From JADLGL01 sp050184415 (lineage in GTDB: Bacteria; Pseudomonadota; Alphaproteobacteria; Rhizobiales; Kaistiaceae): 64,000 nt of DNA. A program made the position numbers and the translations under genes. The DNA lies in the NCBI GenBank assembly GCA_050184415.1, contig JBFXAJ010000005.1, positions 1 through 64,000 on the forward strand, written 5' to 3'. Positions 41,574-49,648 of this stretch are shown piece by piece. Below the pieces are notes generated by a model. That model did not search any database, was not told the origin of the DNA, and worked only from the letters and a program-made list of their open reading frames with translations. How positions within the stretch are numbered: the first letter of the stretch is position 1; each line of letters begins with the position of its first letter.

Positions 41574-41900
41574 ATGAAACGCTTGGGAATCCTTCTGGCG
41601 GCGGCCGGGGTCGCCAGCGCGACCGGAATGGTCGCCTGGGCGCAGAATGCCGAGCCGCTCGATCGCAATGCAGCATCGATGCTCGCCAGCGCCTGCTTCA
41701 ACTGTCATGGACCGGAAGGCGTCGCGCCGGGGCCGATCCCCTCGATCGCCGGCATGCCGGCCGACCAGATGATTGCGATGCTGAATGCCTTCAAGGCCGA
41801 CGAAGTGCCGGGCGCGACCATCATGGGCCGCATCGCGCGCGGCTATGACGACGCGGAGATCGCAGCCATCGCGGCGTATTTCGCCGGCGACTTCAACTGA
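41574..41900 (+). CDS. periplasmic class I cytochrome c, partner of the sulfide dehydrogenase flavoprotein
   Basis: The 108-residue protein from ATG 41574 (GGGAGG upstream) has a signal peptide ending A-W-A-Q (about 24). The heme-binding motif C-F-N-C-H is at 41-45 (Cys41, Cys44, His45), and the axial methionine is in A-T-I-M-G-R-I-A-R-G. C-H-G-P-E-G-V and I-A-G-M-P are typical of FccA/SoxE-like monoheme cytochromes. It would accept electrons from the flavoprotein encoded 10 bp downstream. Confidence 0.9.
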   Translation: MKRLGILLAAAGVASATGMVAWAQNAEPLDRNAASMLASACFNCHGPEGVAPGPIPSIAGMPADQMIAMLNAFKADEVPGATIMGRIARGYDDAEIAAIAAYFAGDFN

Positions 41901-41910
41901 GGGGGCGGCA

Positions 41911-43194
41911 ATGATCATCAATCGGAGGAAGGCCCTTGGCCTGATGGGCGCCGTCTCGGGCGCCGCGGTCCTCGGCATGCCCCATGTCGCGCGCGCCGCG
42001 ACCGGCAACGTCGTCGTGGTCGGCGGCGGCTTCGGCGGCGCGACGGCCGCGAAGTATCTGAAGCTGTGGAGCCCCGAGCTCAACGTCACGCTCGTGGAGC
42101 CGGCCGAGCGTTTCTACACCTGCCCGTTCTCGAACGGCGTCCTCGGAGGTCTTTGGGACCTCGATGCGGTGTCCCATGGCTACGACGCGCTGTCGGCGCT
42201 CGGCGTCGACGTCGTCCATGCCTTCGCCGACGACGTCGATACGGCGGGCCGGACAGTGACGCTCGCCGGCGGCGACACGCTGGCCTATGACGCGCTGGTG
42301 CTGTCGCCCGGCATCGACATCCGCTGGGGCGTGCTCGAAGGCTATGACGAAGCAGCGGCGGAGCTTGCGCCCCATGCCTGGAAGGCGGGGCCGCAGACCA
42401 CGCTGCTCCGTTCCCAGCTCGAGGCCATGGAGGACGGCGGGACCTTCGTCCTCGTCGCGCCGGACAATCCGTTCCGCTGTCCGCCGGGCCCGTATGAGCG
42501 CGTCAGCCTCGTCGCGAACTACTTCAAGAACGAGAAGCCGAACTCGAAGATTCTCATCCTCGACGCCAAGGACGCGTTCTCGAAGCAAGGGCTGTTCACC
42601 GCCGGCTGGCAGGCGCTCTACGGCGACATGATCGAGTGGGTCAGCCGCACCAATGACGGCCGCGTGGTCCGCGTCGATGCCGCCACGCTGACGGTCGAGA
42701 CCGAGTTCGGCCGTCAGGTGACCGCGAATGTCCTCAACGTCGTCCCGCCCCAGCAGGCAGGTGTCATCGCCCAGCGCGCGGGCGTGACCAACGAAACCGG
42801 CTGGGTGCCGATCAGGCCCGAAACCTTCGAGTCGCAGGCTGTGGCCGGGGTCTACGTCGTCGGCGACGCGACGATCGCATCGCCGATGCCGAAATCGGGC
42901 TTCGTCGCCTGCTCGCAGGGCAAGGTGGCCGCGGCCGCGATCATCGCCGCTTTCGAAGGACGCGACCCGATCCCGGCCAAATGGGCCAACACCTGCTACA
43001 GCCTCGTCGGGCCGGAATACGGCATCTCGGTCGCCGGCGTGTACGAGGTGGTGGACGGGGCCATTGCCGAGGTGACGGGGTCCGGCGGCGTCAGCCCCGC
43101 CGACGGCGATGCCGCGTTCCGTGCCCGCGAGGCGGAGTACTCCCACGGATGGTATCGCGCGATCACCAACGACATCTGGGGCACGAACTGGTAG
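41911..43194 (+). CDS. fccB: flavocytochrome c sulfide dehydrogenase, flavoprotein subunit (FccB/SoxF-like)
   Basis: The product is 427 residues from ATG 41911. A Tat-type signal (N-R-R-K-A-L-G-L-M-G then A-R-A-A) is followed by the FAD-binding V-V-V-G-G-G-F-G-G-A-T-A-A. The redox-active cysteines of sulfide dehydrogenases are in Y-T-C-P-F-S-N and in R-C-P-P-G-P-Y-E-R. V-V-G-D-A-T and C-S-Q-G-K-V-A close the second FAD site. It oxidises sulfide to sulfur in the periplasm, passing electrons to the cytochrome. The cytochrome-flavoprotein order matches fccAB/soxEF. Confidence 0.92.
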   Translation: MIINRRKALGLMGAVSGAAVLGMPHVARAATGNVVVVGGGFGGATAAKYLKLWSPELNVTLVEPAERFYTCPFSNGVLGGLWDLDAVSHGYDALSALGVDVVHAFADDVDTAGRTVTLAGGDTLAYDALVLSPGIDIRWGVLEGYDEAAAELAPHAWKAGPQTTLLRSQLEAMEDGGTFVLVAPDNPFRCPPGPYERVSLVANYFKNEKPNSKILILDAKDAFSKQGLFTAGWQALYGDMIEWVSRTNDGRVVRVDAATLTVETEFGRQVTANVLNVVPPQQAGVIAQRAGVTNETGWVPIRPETFESQAVAGVYVVGDATIASPMPKSGFVACSQGKVAAAAIIAAFEGRDPIPAKWANTCYSLVGPEYGISVAGVYEVVDGAIAEVTGSGGVSPADGDAAFRAREAEYSHGWYRAITNDIWGTNW

Positions 43195-43267
43195 GCCTCC
43201 GCGTCGTTTCATGTGTTCCGGCCGGCGTCGCTCCGCCGGCGGGCTGGGGATTGGTTGAGGCGTTCCG

Positions 43268-44317
43268 GTGTCGTCTGAGACGGTTCTGTGGCTCGGGCTC
43301 GCCCTCGGCTTCGCGTTCGGTGCCGTCTCCCAGATGAGCGGCTTCTGCCTCCAGGCCGCGCTGCGCGGCTGGTGGGGCGAGGGCGATCCGCGGCGGGTGC
43401 GGACCTTCGCGCTCGCCGCGGGCGTCGCGATCATCGCCAGCCAGGTGCTTGATGCGACCGGTCAGGTGCCGCTGGAGCGCTCGATCTACGTCCAGTCGAC
43501 ATTCTCGGTCGCCGTCGTCCTCATCGGCGGCATGCTGTTCGGCTACGGCATGATCCTCGCCAATGGCTGCGGCGCCCGCGCGCTCGTTCTGCTCGGGCGG
43601 GGGAACCTGCGCTCCCTTGTCGTCCTCCTTGTCCTTGGCATTTCGGCGCAGGCCACCCTGACCGGACTCCTTGCTCCGAGCCGCGTTTCGGCGACCGAGC
43701 GGACGTCCACCACGGTCGAGGCGCCCACGCTCCCGGCGGTCCTTGACGACCTCTTCCTCGGCGCGGAAGTCGCGCGCTGGGCCGCCGTGGCAGTTACTGC
43801 TGGTGTGCTGATTCTCTTCGCCTTCGCCAACCGGGCCTTCCGGTCGTCGCCCGGCCAAGCCCTTGCGGGCATTGCGGTTGGCCTGATCATCGCCGGCGGC
43901 TGGTACGTGACCGGCAACATCGGCGCCGACGAGTTCGACCCCGAGCAGGTGGCGTCGCTGACCTTCATCGCCCCGGTGGCGGCGAGCATCCAGTACGTGA
44001 TGCTCTCGACGGGGACCGCCCTCAGCTTCGGTGTCGCGGTGATCGGCGGCGTGCTGCTCGGCAGCCTCGTGGCCGCGATTCCGCTGCGCCGGTTCCGTCT
44101 CGAAGGCTTTACCAACCCCCGGGCCTTCATGCGCTATAGTGCCGGCGGCGCATTGATGGGCATCGGCGGCGCGCTCGCGGTCGGGTGCTCGATCGGCCAG
44201 GGCCTCACGGGCTTCTCCACGCTGTCGCTCGTGTCCCTGATCGCCGTCGCCGGCATCCTGATCGGCTCGTTCCTCGGGATTCGCGGGCCGATCAGCCTGC
44301 GGCCGCCGACGCCCTGA
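43268..44317 (+). CDS. YeeE/YedE family sulfur-compound transporter
   Basis: The start is GTG 43268; the product has 349 residues with about nine membrane helices. The two YeeE/YedE landmark cysteine motifs are present: M-S-G-F-C-L-Q and G-M-I-L-A-N-G-C-G-A-R in the first half, and A-V-G-C-S-I-G-Q-G in the second. Related proteins import thiosulfate or other sulfur species through cysteine relays (established for TsuA). The placement after fccAB and before soxYZ fits sulfur-compound uptake. Confidence 0.9.
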   Translation: MSSETVLWLGLALGFAFGAVSQMSGFCLQAALRGWWGEGDPRRVRTFALAAGVAIIASQVLDATGQVPLERSIYVQSTFSVAVVLIGGMLFGYGMILANGCGARALVLLGRGNLRSLVVLLVLGISAQATLTGLLAPSRVSATERTSTTVEAPTLPAVLDDLFLGAEVARWAAVAVTAGVLILFAFANRAFRSSPGQALAGIAVGLIIAGGWYVTGNIGADEFDPEQVASLTFIAPVAASIQYVMLSTGTALSFGVAVIGGVLLGSLVAAIPLRRFRLEGFTNPRAFMRYSAGGALMGIGGALAVGCSIGQGLTGFSTLSLVSLIAVAGILIGSFLGIRGPISLRPPTP

Positions 44318-44337
44318 CACCGAAGGGAGACTGTCCG

Positions 44338-45141
44338 CTGCCTCCGACCTTCACCCGACGCAATGCCCTCGGCGTCCTCGGAGGTGCGCTGGCGACGTCG
44401 TTCGTTCTCCGATCGGCGGCGGCGCAGCAGCCCTGGTGGCAGTCGATCCCGGAGGCGGCGGCGCTGATCGGCACCGCCGTCCCGGTCAGCAATGGCATCG
44501 TCATCGACCTTCCCTTCGTCTCGGAGGACGGATCGTCGATCGATCTCGGCCTCGCCGTGGACCGGCCGATGACGCAAGAGCTGTTCGTGGAATCGCTGCA
44601 CTTCTTCGCGCCGGCCAATCCGTCGCCGCCGGTGGTGGACTATTTCTTCTCGCCGCTCTCCGGCCGGGCCGCGATCGCGACGAGGGTGCGCCTCAACCAG
44701 AGCCAGACCGTCGGCGCGATCGCGAAGATGAACAACGGCGAGGTCATCGTCGCGGAGCGGGAGATCCGGATCACGATCTCGGGCTGCCTCGCCCGCGCCT
44801 CGACCTATGCCAGCACGGACGTGATGATGACGCGCGTTCGCGCCGCCGAGCGGTTCTCGGCCGGCGCTCCGGGCGAGATCACGACGCTGATCAACCACCC
44901 GATGGAAACCGGCCTCCGCACCAACGCCGCCGGCGAGATCCTGCCCCAGAACATCGTCACGCGGTTCCTCGCCGCCTTCGACCGCGCCACCGTCTTCGAG
45001 GCGCGGTTCCATCGATCGGTTGCGGCGAACCCCTACCTTCGCTTCTTCGTGGCGCCGCCGCGGAGCGGGGAGCTCGTCCTCCGCTGGGAGGAGGATACCG
45101 GCCGCATCGCCGACGCCCATTTGCCTCTGCAGGTGGGGTAG
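44338..45141 (+). CDS. soxYZ: fused SoxY-SoxZ thiosulfate-oxidation carrier, apparent CTG start
   Basis: No ATG, GTG or TTG precedes the conserved signal in frame after the upstream stop region, but CTG 44338 follows AAGGGAGA by about nine bases and gives 267 residues. The N-terminus has a Tat signal F-T-R-R-N-A-L-G-V-L-G. The SoxY part (about 31-160) ends in I-T-I-S-G-C-L-A-R with the sulfur-carrying Cys150, in place of the normal GGCGG end. The SoxZ part (about 175-267) follows as T-L-I-N-H-P-M-E-T-G-L-R. SoxYZ carries sulfur intermediates as a cysteine adduct. Fused forms occur with quinoprotein or FCSD genes. soxAXBCD are absent. Confidence 0.88.
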   Translation: MPPTFTRRNALGVLGGALATSFVLRSAAAQQPWWQSIPEAAALIGTAVPVSNGIVIDLPFVSEDGSSIDLGLAVDRPMTQELFVESLHFFAPANPSPPVVDYFFSPLSGRAAIATRVRLNQSQTVGAIAKMNNGEVIVAEREIRITISGCLARASTYASTDVMMTRVRAAERFSAGAPGEITTLINHPMETGLRTNAAGEILPQNIVTRFLAAFDRATVFEARFHRSVAANPYLRFFVAPPRSGELVLRWEEDTGRIADAHLPLQVG

Positions 45142-45292
45142 AAGCCCCCCCGGCGGGGAGACCTCCATCATGCGCCCGGCGCAGGCTCGCCATCATGTGA
45201 GGCGCGCTTGCGTCGGCCGGGCTATAGTCGTTCGATGCTTCGTCGCTGCCCAGCCGGGCGGCCCCTCCGGAAACAGCCTGAAGGACGTCCTC

Positions 45293-46306
45293 ATGAATCG
45301 CAGGATCCTCGCGATTGCAGCCGCCATTGCGGTGGCGATGCCGGCAGTCGCGTTCGCTCAGGAGGCGGCGCCGGCCTGCGAGGTCGACCGCCCGATCGTC
45401 TTCGCTGGCCTCGGCTATGACTCCGCGCAGTTCCACAATGCCGTCGCGCAGTTCATCCTCGAGCATGGCTATGGTTGTGAGACGGAAGCGGTGCCCGGCG
45501 AGACGATCCCGCTGATCAACGGGGTCGCGCAGGGCGACATCGACGTGATCATGGAGATCTGGACCGCGAACCCGGCCCAGCCTTGGGTCGAGGCGCTGGA
45601 GGCCGGCCGCGTCGTTCCCGTGGGCAGCAATTTCCCGGATGCCACCGAGGGCTGGTTCGTGCCGCGCTACGTCGTCGAAGGCGATGGCGCAGTTGCCGCG
45701 GGCCTCCGCGCGGTCACCGACCTGCCGGACTTCAAGGAGGTGTTCGCCGACCCCGAGGAGCCGGGGTTCGGCCGCTTCTACAATTGCCCCGCCGGCCAGG
45801 TTTGCGAGGAGATCAACACCAACAAGCTCACGGCATACGGCCTCAACGACGACTTCACGAATTTCCGCGCCAGCAACCAGGCGCTCCTCGCGGTGGTCGA
45901 GGCGGCGGTGCTCCAGCAGCAGCCAATCCTGTTCTACTATTACGGGCCGAGCTGGCTCCTCGGTAAGTACGACTTCTATCAGCTCGAGGAGCCGCCCTTC
46001 GACGCGGTGATCTGGGCCGACCTCACGACCAACCCCAACCCGACCCAGGCGACCGCCTATCCGGTGAGCGACGTCATCATCGGCGCCAATGCAGACTTCG
46101 CGACCGAGGCTCCGGGCGTGATCGCCTTCCTCGAGGCCTATGAGACGACGAACGCCGAGGTCAGCGCCTCGCTGGCGTTCATGCGCGACAACAATGCCAC
46201 GCCCGAGGATGCGGCGCTGTGGTTCCTGCGCGAGAATTCGGACGTCTGGGGTGCCTGGGTCGCTCCTGAGGTTGCCGCGCGGGTGACGGCCGCGCTGGGC
46301 GGGTAG
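45293..46306 (+). CDS. glycine betaine/choline ABC transporter substrate-binding protein
   Basis: The start at ATG 45293 gives 337 residues with a signal peptide ending A-F-A-Q (about 23). The OpuAC fold is shown by F-A-G-L-G-Y-D-S-A-Q, G-D-I-D-V-I-M-E-I-W-T-A-N and the aromatic-rich cage W-F-V-P-R-Y and Y-Y-Y-G-P-S-W. The conserved tryptophans and tyrosines would bind a trimethylammonium group. It is the periplasmic receptor for the permease and ATPase that follow. The C-terminal helix A-A-L-W-F-L-R-E-N-S-D-V-W is typical. Confidence 0.9.
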   Translation: MNRRILAIAAAIAVAMPAVAFAQEAAPACEVDRPIVFAGLGYDSAQFHNAVAQFILEHGYGCETEAVPGETIPLINGVAQGDIDVIMEIWTANPAQPWVEALEAGRVVPVGSNFPDATEGWFVPRYVVEGDGAVAAGLRAVTDLPDFKEVFADPEEPGFGRFYNCPAGQVCEEINTNKLTAYGLNDDFTNFRASNQALLAVVEAAVLQQQPILFYYYGPSWLLGKYDFYQLEEPPFDAVIWADLTTNPNPTQATAYPVSDVIIGANADFATEAPGVIAFLEAYETTNAEVSASLAFMRDNNATPEDAALWFLRENSDVWGAWVAPEVAARVTAALGG

Positions 46307-46476
46307 GAAGGACGGATGGCGGGGCAGCGCCGGGTCCCGGGCTTGGGGCGCTGTTGCACCGCCCCGCCCCATATGGGGCGTCGAATGCCGGCGCTGGCCA
46401 CAAGGCAATCCCGTGCCATATGCGACGGTCCTCTCCCCAAGCGGACGGTAGGAGGCGCCGTCATTGGAGACCGCGG

Positions 46477-47364
46477 TTGGCCGCGATAATCCCGCAGACG
46501 CCTGACGATTTCCCGGATCTCGCGACCGGCCTCGCCGCGGGAGCCAACGACCTCCTCGACCGGCTGGTCGTCAATGCCGGGAGCATCTTCCGCGCCATCT
46601 CCGACTTCCTCCTGCAGCCGCTGCTCTGGCTGGAACAGGTCCTTCGCAGCGCGCCTCCCTGGGCGGTGCTTCTCGCGATCGGGCTGATCGCGTTCGCGGT
46701 CAGCCATCGCATCCTCCTCGCCGTCCTTCTCGTCGTCGCCGGCTACCTCCTCGGCGCGCTGCAGCTCTGGACCGAGGCGATGCAGACGCTGGCGTTGATG
46801 ATCTCGGCGGTGCTGCTGGCCGTCATTATCGGCATGCCGCTCGGCGTCCTCTCGGCGCGGAGCGACCGTTTCCGGGCCGTTCTCCGCCCGGTCCTCGACG
46901 TGATGCAGACCATCCCGTCCTTCGTCTATCTGATCCCGGTCGCGATGTTGTTCGGCCTCGGCAAGGTGCCGGCGATCATCGCCACGGTGATCTATGCGAC
47001 GCCGCCACTGATCCGGCTGACCGATCTCGGCATCCGCGGCGTCGACCTCCGGGTGACCGAAGCGAGCCGCTCCTTCGGCGCGACGCGCTGGCAGATCCTC
47101 CGCGGCGTGCAGTTCCCGCTGGCGCTGCCGTCGATCATGCAGGGCCTCAACCAGACCACCATGGCGGCGCTCGCGATGGTCGTGATCGCCTCGCTCATCG
47201 GCGCACGCGGCATCGGCGAAACGGTGCTCCTCGGGCTGCAGCGGAACGACATCGGCACCGGCCTCGTCGGCGGCATCGGGATCGTCCTCCTCGCCGTGAT
47301 CCTCGACCGCGTCACGCAGGCCGCCGGCCGACGGACGCAGACCTATCGCGAACGCCAGGACTGA
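46477..47364 (+). CDS. glycine betaine/choline ABC transporter permease
   Basis: The start is TTG 46477 with GGAGA ending six bases before it; the product has 295 residues. Several membrane helices precede the EAA-like loop E-A-S-R-S-F-G-A-T-R-W-Q-I-L-R-G-V-Q-F-P-L-A-L-P-S-I, the coupling helix contacting the ATPase. M-Q-T-I-P-S-F-V-Y-L-I-P is the ProW/OpuAB/ChoW signature. It forms the membrane channel with the ATPase encoded 5 bp downstream. Confidence 0.92.
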   Translation: MAAIIPQTPDDFPDLATGLAAGANDLLDRLVVNAGSIFRAISDFLLQPLLWLEQVLRSAPPWAVLLAIGLIAFAVSHRILLAVLLVVAGYLLGALQLWTEAMQTLALMISAVLLAVIIGMPLGVLSARSDRFRAVLRPVLDVMQTIPSFVYLIPVAMLFGLGKVPAIIATVIYATPPLIRLTDLGIRGVDLRVTEASRSFGATRWQILRGVQFPLALPSIMQGLNQTTMAALAMVVIASLIGARGIGETVLLGLQRNDIGTGLVGGIGIVLLAVILDRVTQAAGRRTQTYRERQD

Positions 47365-47369
47365 CCGCC

Positions 47370-48593
47370 TTGGCGCTGATCGAGATCGCGAACGTCACCA
47401 AGATCTTCGGGAAGCATCCGCTCCGCGCCCTCGCAGCGCTCCGCGACGGCAAGAGCAAGGAGGCGATTCTCGCGGAAACGGGAAACCTCGTCGCGCTGCG
47501 CGACATCTCGCTCGCCATCGAGGCCGGCGAGATTTTTGTCATCATGGGGCTCTCTGGCTCGGGGAAATCGACGCTCATCCGCCACGTCAACCGGCTCATC
47601 GATCCGACCGCCGGGTCGATTGCGATCGACGGCGAGGACATCCTCAGGCTCTCCATCCCGCGGCTGATCGAGTTCCGGCGGAAACGCCTCGCGATGGTGT
47701 TCCAGCATTTCGCGCTGTTCCCGCACCGGACGGTGATCGAGAACATCGCCTATGGCCTCGAAGTCCAGCGGGTGCCGAAGCGCGAGCGGATGCGGCGCGC
47801 GGCGGAGTGGATCGAGGCCGTCGGCCTGTCGGGCTATGAGAGCCGGTATCCGGCGCAGCTTTCCGGCGGCATGCAGCAGCGGGTAGGGCTCGCGCGGGCG
47901 CTGTGTGTGGATCACGATATCCTCCTGATGGATGAAGCCTTTTCCGCGCTCGATCCGCTGATCCGGAGTCAGATGCAGGATCTCCTGATGGCGCTCCAGA
48001 TGCGGCTGCGGAAGACCATCGTCTTCATCACGCACGACCTCGACGAGGCGCTGCGCATCGGCGACCGGATCGCCATCCTCCGCGACGGCGAACTCGTGCA
48101 GGTCGGCCGTCCCGTGGACATCCTGCTTCATCCGGCCGGGGACTATGTCCGGAGCTTCGTCAAGGACGTGAACCGCGCCCGGGTCCTGACCGTCGAGACC
48201 GTTATGCAGCCGCCGCCGCTCCGCCTGTCGGACGAAACCCTCGAGCAGGCGCTCGCCGAGATGAAGCGCCGCGGCGAGGCGATCGGGTATCTCGTGTCGG
48301 GCGCGGACTATCGCGGCGTGGTCACCGAGGCGGCGGTGCGCTCCGCGATTGCCGCGCCCGGTCCCCGCCCGCCTTCGCTGTCGGACATCGCCATTCCCGG
48401 CCAGACCGTGGCGCCGGGCGAAACGCTGGCCGCTGCGCTGCCGACGGCGTTGGCGAGCGAGCATCCCGTGCCGGTCGTTGCCCCCGACGGCACGCTCGAG
48501 GGCGTGCTGCCGCCGGCCATCGTCGGCGAAGCGCTGGCCTCGGGAGTCGAGCCCGCGGCCACCAACGGAAACAACCAGAAGACCCCTCGATGA
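47370..48593 (+). CDS. glycine betaine/choline ABC transporter ATP-binding protein
   Basis: The start is TTG 47370 (407 residues), 5 bp after the permease. Walker A is G-L-S-G-S-G-K-S-T, the signature Q-L-S-G-G-M-Q-Q-R-V-G-L, Walker B I-L-L-M-D-E-A-F-S-A-L-D, and the switch histidine is in F-I-T-H-D-L. The F-G-K-H-P N-terminal and L-V-A-L-R-D-I-S regions match ProV/OpuAA. A C-terminal CBS-like region (about 285-395) probably senses ionic strength. It energises uptake of the osmoprotectant. Confidence 0.92.
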   Translation: MALIEIANVTKIFGKHPLRALAALRDGKSKEAILAETGNLVALRDISLAIEAGEIFVIMGLSGSGKSTLIRHVNRLIDPTAGSIAIDGEDILRLSIPRLIEFRRKRLAMVFQHFALFPHRTVIENIAYGLEVQRVPKRERMRRAAEWIEAVGLSGYESRYPAQLSGGMQQRVGLARALCVDHDILLMDEAFSALDPLIRSQMQDLLMALQMRLRKTIVFITHDLDEALRIGDRIAILRDGELVQVGRPVDILLHPAGDYVRSFVKDVNRARVLTVETVMQPPPLRLSDETLEQALAEMKRRGEAIGYLVSGADYRGVVTEAAVRSAIAAPGPRPPSLSDIAIPGQTVAPGETLAAALPTALASEHPVPVVAPDGTLEGVLPPAIVGEALASGVEPAATNGNNQKTPR

Positions 48594-49108
48594 CGCCACG
48601 TTCCAGCACCCTGCGGCGCGCCTTCGTTGCGGCCGCGGCCCTCTTCGCCGCTCTCATGGTGTCTGCCTGCACCACAACGACCACCGGCGCGGGCGATCCG
48701 CCCCGCAACGCCGCCTTCGCGCCGGCCACGGTCGATGCCCGGGCGGCGGCCGCGATGATCTCGGCGATCCGGGCCCGGAACGGGCTTGGTCCGGTGACGG
48801 TGGACGCCGACCTGATGTCCCGCGCCGTGAACCAGGCCAACGCCATGGCGAGGGCCGGCGTGATGAGCCACACGGTCGACGGCGATTTCCAGCGCCGGAT
48901 GCGCGGCCGCCTCAACAGCGCGGCCGCCGAGAATATCGGCGCGGGGTACACGTCGCTCGAGGCGGTGATGGCGTCGTGGACCGCATCGCCCGGCCACTAT
49001 TCCAACCTCCTGCTGCCCGGGGCGACGAACATCGGGATTGCCGTTGCCTTCAATCCGAACTCCACCTACGGCAATTTCTTCGCCCTCATCCTCGCCGGCC
49101 CGAACTGA
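48590..49108 (+). CDS. CAP/SCP-domain lipoprotein (copy 1)
   Basis: The start at ATG 48590 overlaps the ABC ATPase stop by four bases; 172 residues. The lipobox V-S-A-C is at about 22-25. The CAP domain runs from about 48: R-A-R-N-G-L-G-P-V-T-V-D, N-Q-A-N-A-M-A-R-A-G-V-M-S-H-T-V, A-E-N-I-G-A-G-Y and T-A-S-P-G-H-Y-S-N-L-L, with His and Glu of the CAP cavity retained. CAP proteins are secreted or surface proteins, sometimes binding lipids. Its translational coupling to the betaine importer is notable. Confidence 0.88.
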   Translation: MTPRSSTLRRAFVAAAALFAALMVSACTTTTTGAGDPPRNAAFAPATVDARAAAAMISAIRARNGLGPVTVDADLMSRAVNQANAMARAGVMSHTVDGDFQRRMRGRLNSAAAENIGAGYTSLEAVMASWTASPGHYSNLLLPGATNIGIAVAFNPNSTYGNFFALILAGPN

Positions 49109-49120
49109 GCCTCCTCCAAA

Positions 49121-49609
49121 ATGCGTCGTCTCCTCGTGCTGCTCTTCGCCGCCGCCGCCGCCCTTGCCGGGTGCGCCGGCGGCCTTCCCGGCGATGTGAT
49201 GGTCAGCCCCGCCGAGACTCCGGTTGAGGTCAGCCCCTCGGCCGCGGCACGGATGGTCACCGCGATCCGGGCCGAGAACGGCTTCGGCCCGGTCACCGCC
49301 GACCCGGGTCTCAATGCTATCGCCGAGGACTACGCCAATGCCCTCGCGGCCGCCGGCGTCGTGAACCATACGGTCGGCGGGAGCTTCCCCGAGCGCATCC
49401 GCGGCCGCGGCTACACCGACGCGGCGGAGAATCTCGGCGGCGGCTATCGCTCGCTCGACGAGGCGATGGCGTTCTGGGTGGCGTCGCCCGGACATTTCGC
49501 CAATCTGTTGACGCCCGGCGCCACCCGGATCGGCATCGCCACCGCTTTCGACGGCGCGAGCCCTTACCGCAATTTCTGGGTGCTCATTCTCGCCGCGCCT
49601 GCGGATTGA
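49121..49609 (+). CDS. CAP/SCP-domain lipoprotein (copy 2)
   Basis: The protein has 162 residues from ATG 49121, 12 bp after copy 1. The lipobox L-A-G-C is at about 15-18. R-A-E-N-G-F-G-P-V-T-A-D, V-V-N-H-T-V-G-G, A-E-N-L-G-G-G-Y and V-A-S-P-G-H-F-A-N-L-L line up with copy 1, as does the end N-F-W-V-L-I-L. The two are tandem duplicates with diverged signal and linker segments. A strong hairpin follows the stop codon. Confidence 0.88.
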   Translation: MRRLLVLLFAAAAALAGCAGGLPGDVMVSPAETPVEVSPSAAARMVTAIRAENGFGPVTADPGLNAIAEDYANALAAAGVVNHTVGGSFPERIRGRGYTDAAENLGGGYRSLDEAMAFWVASPGHFANLLTPGATRIGIATAFDGASPYRNFWVLILAAPAD

Positions 49610-49613
49610 TCCG

Positions 49614-49648
49614 GGCCTTGGCTCCGCCGTAGCGGCGGGGCTAAGGCC
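49614..49648. terminator. bidirectional terminator hairpin between convergent genes
   Basis: GGCCTTGGCTCCGCCG (49614-49629) pairs with CGGCGGGGCTAAGGCC (49633-49648) over 16 positions with two wobble pairs, around the 3-base loop TAG. It starts four bases after the second CAP gene's stop codon and contains the stop of the convergent DD-carboxypeptidase gene. Confidence 0.7.
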
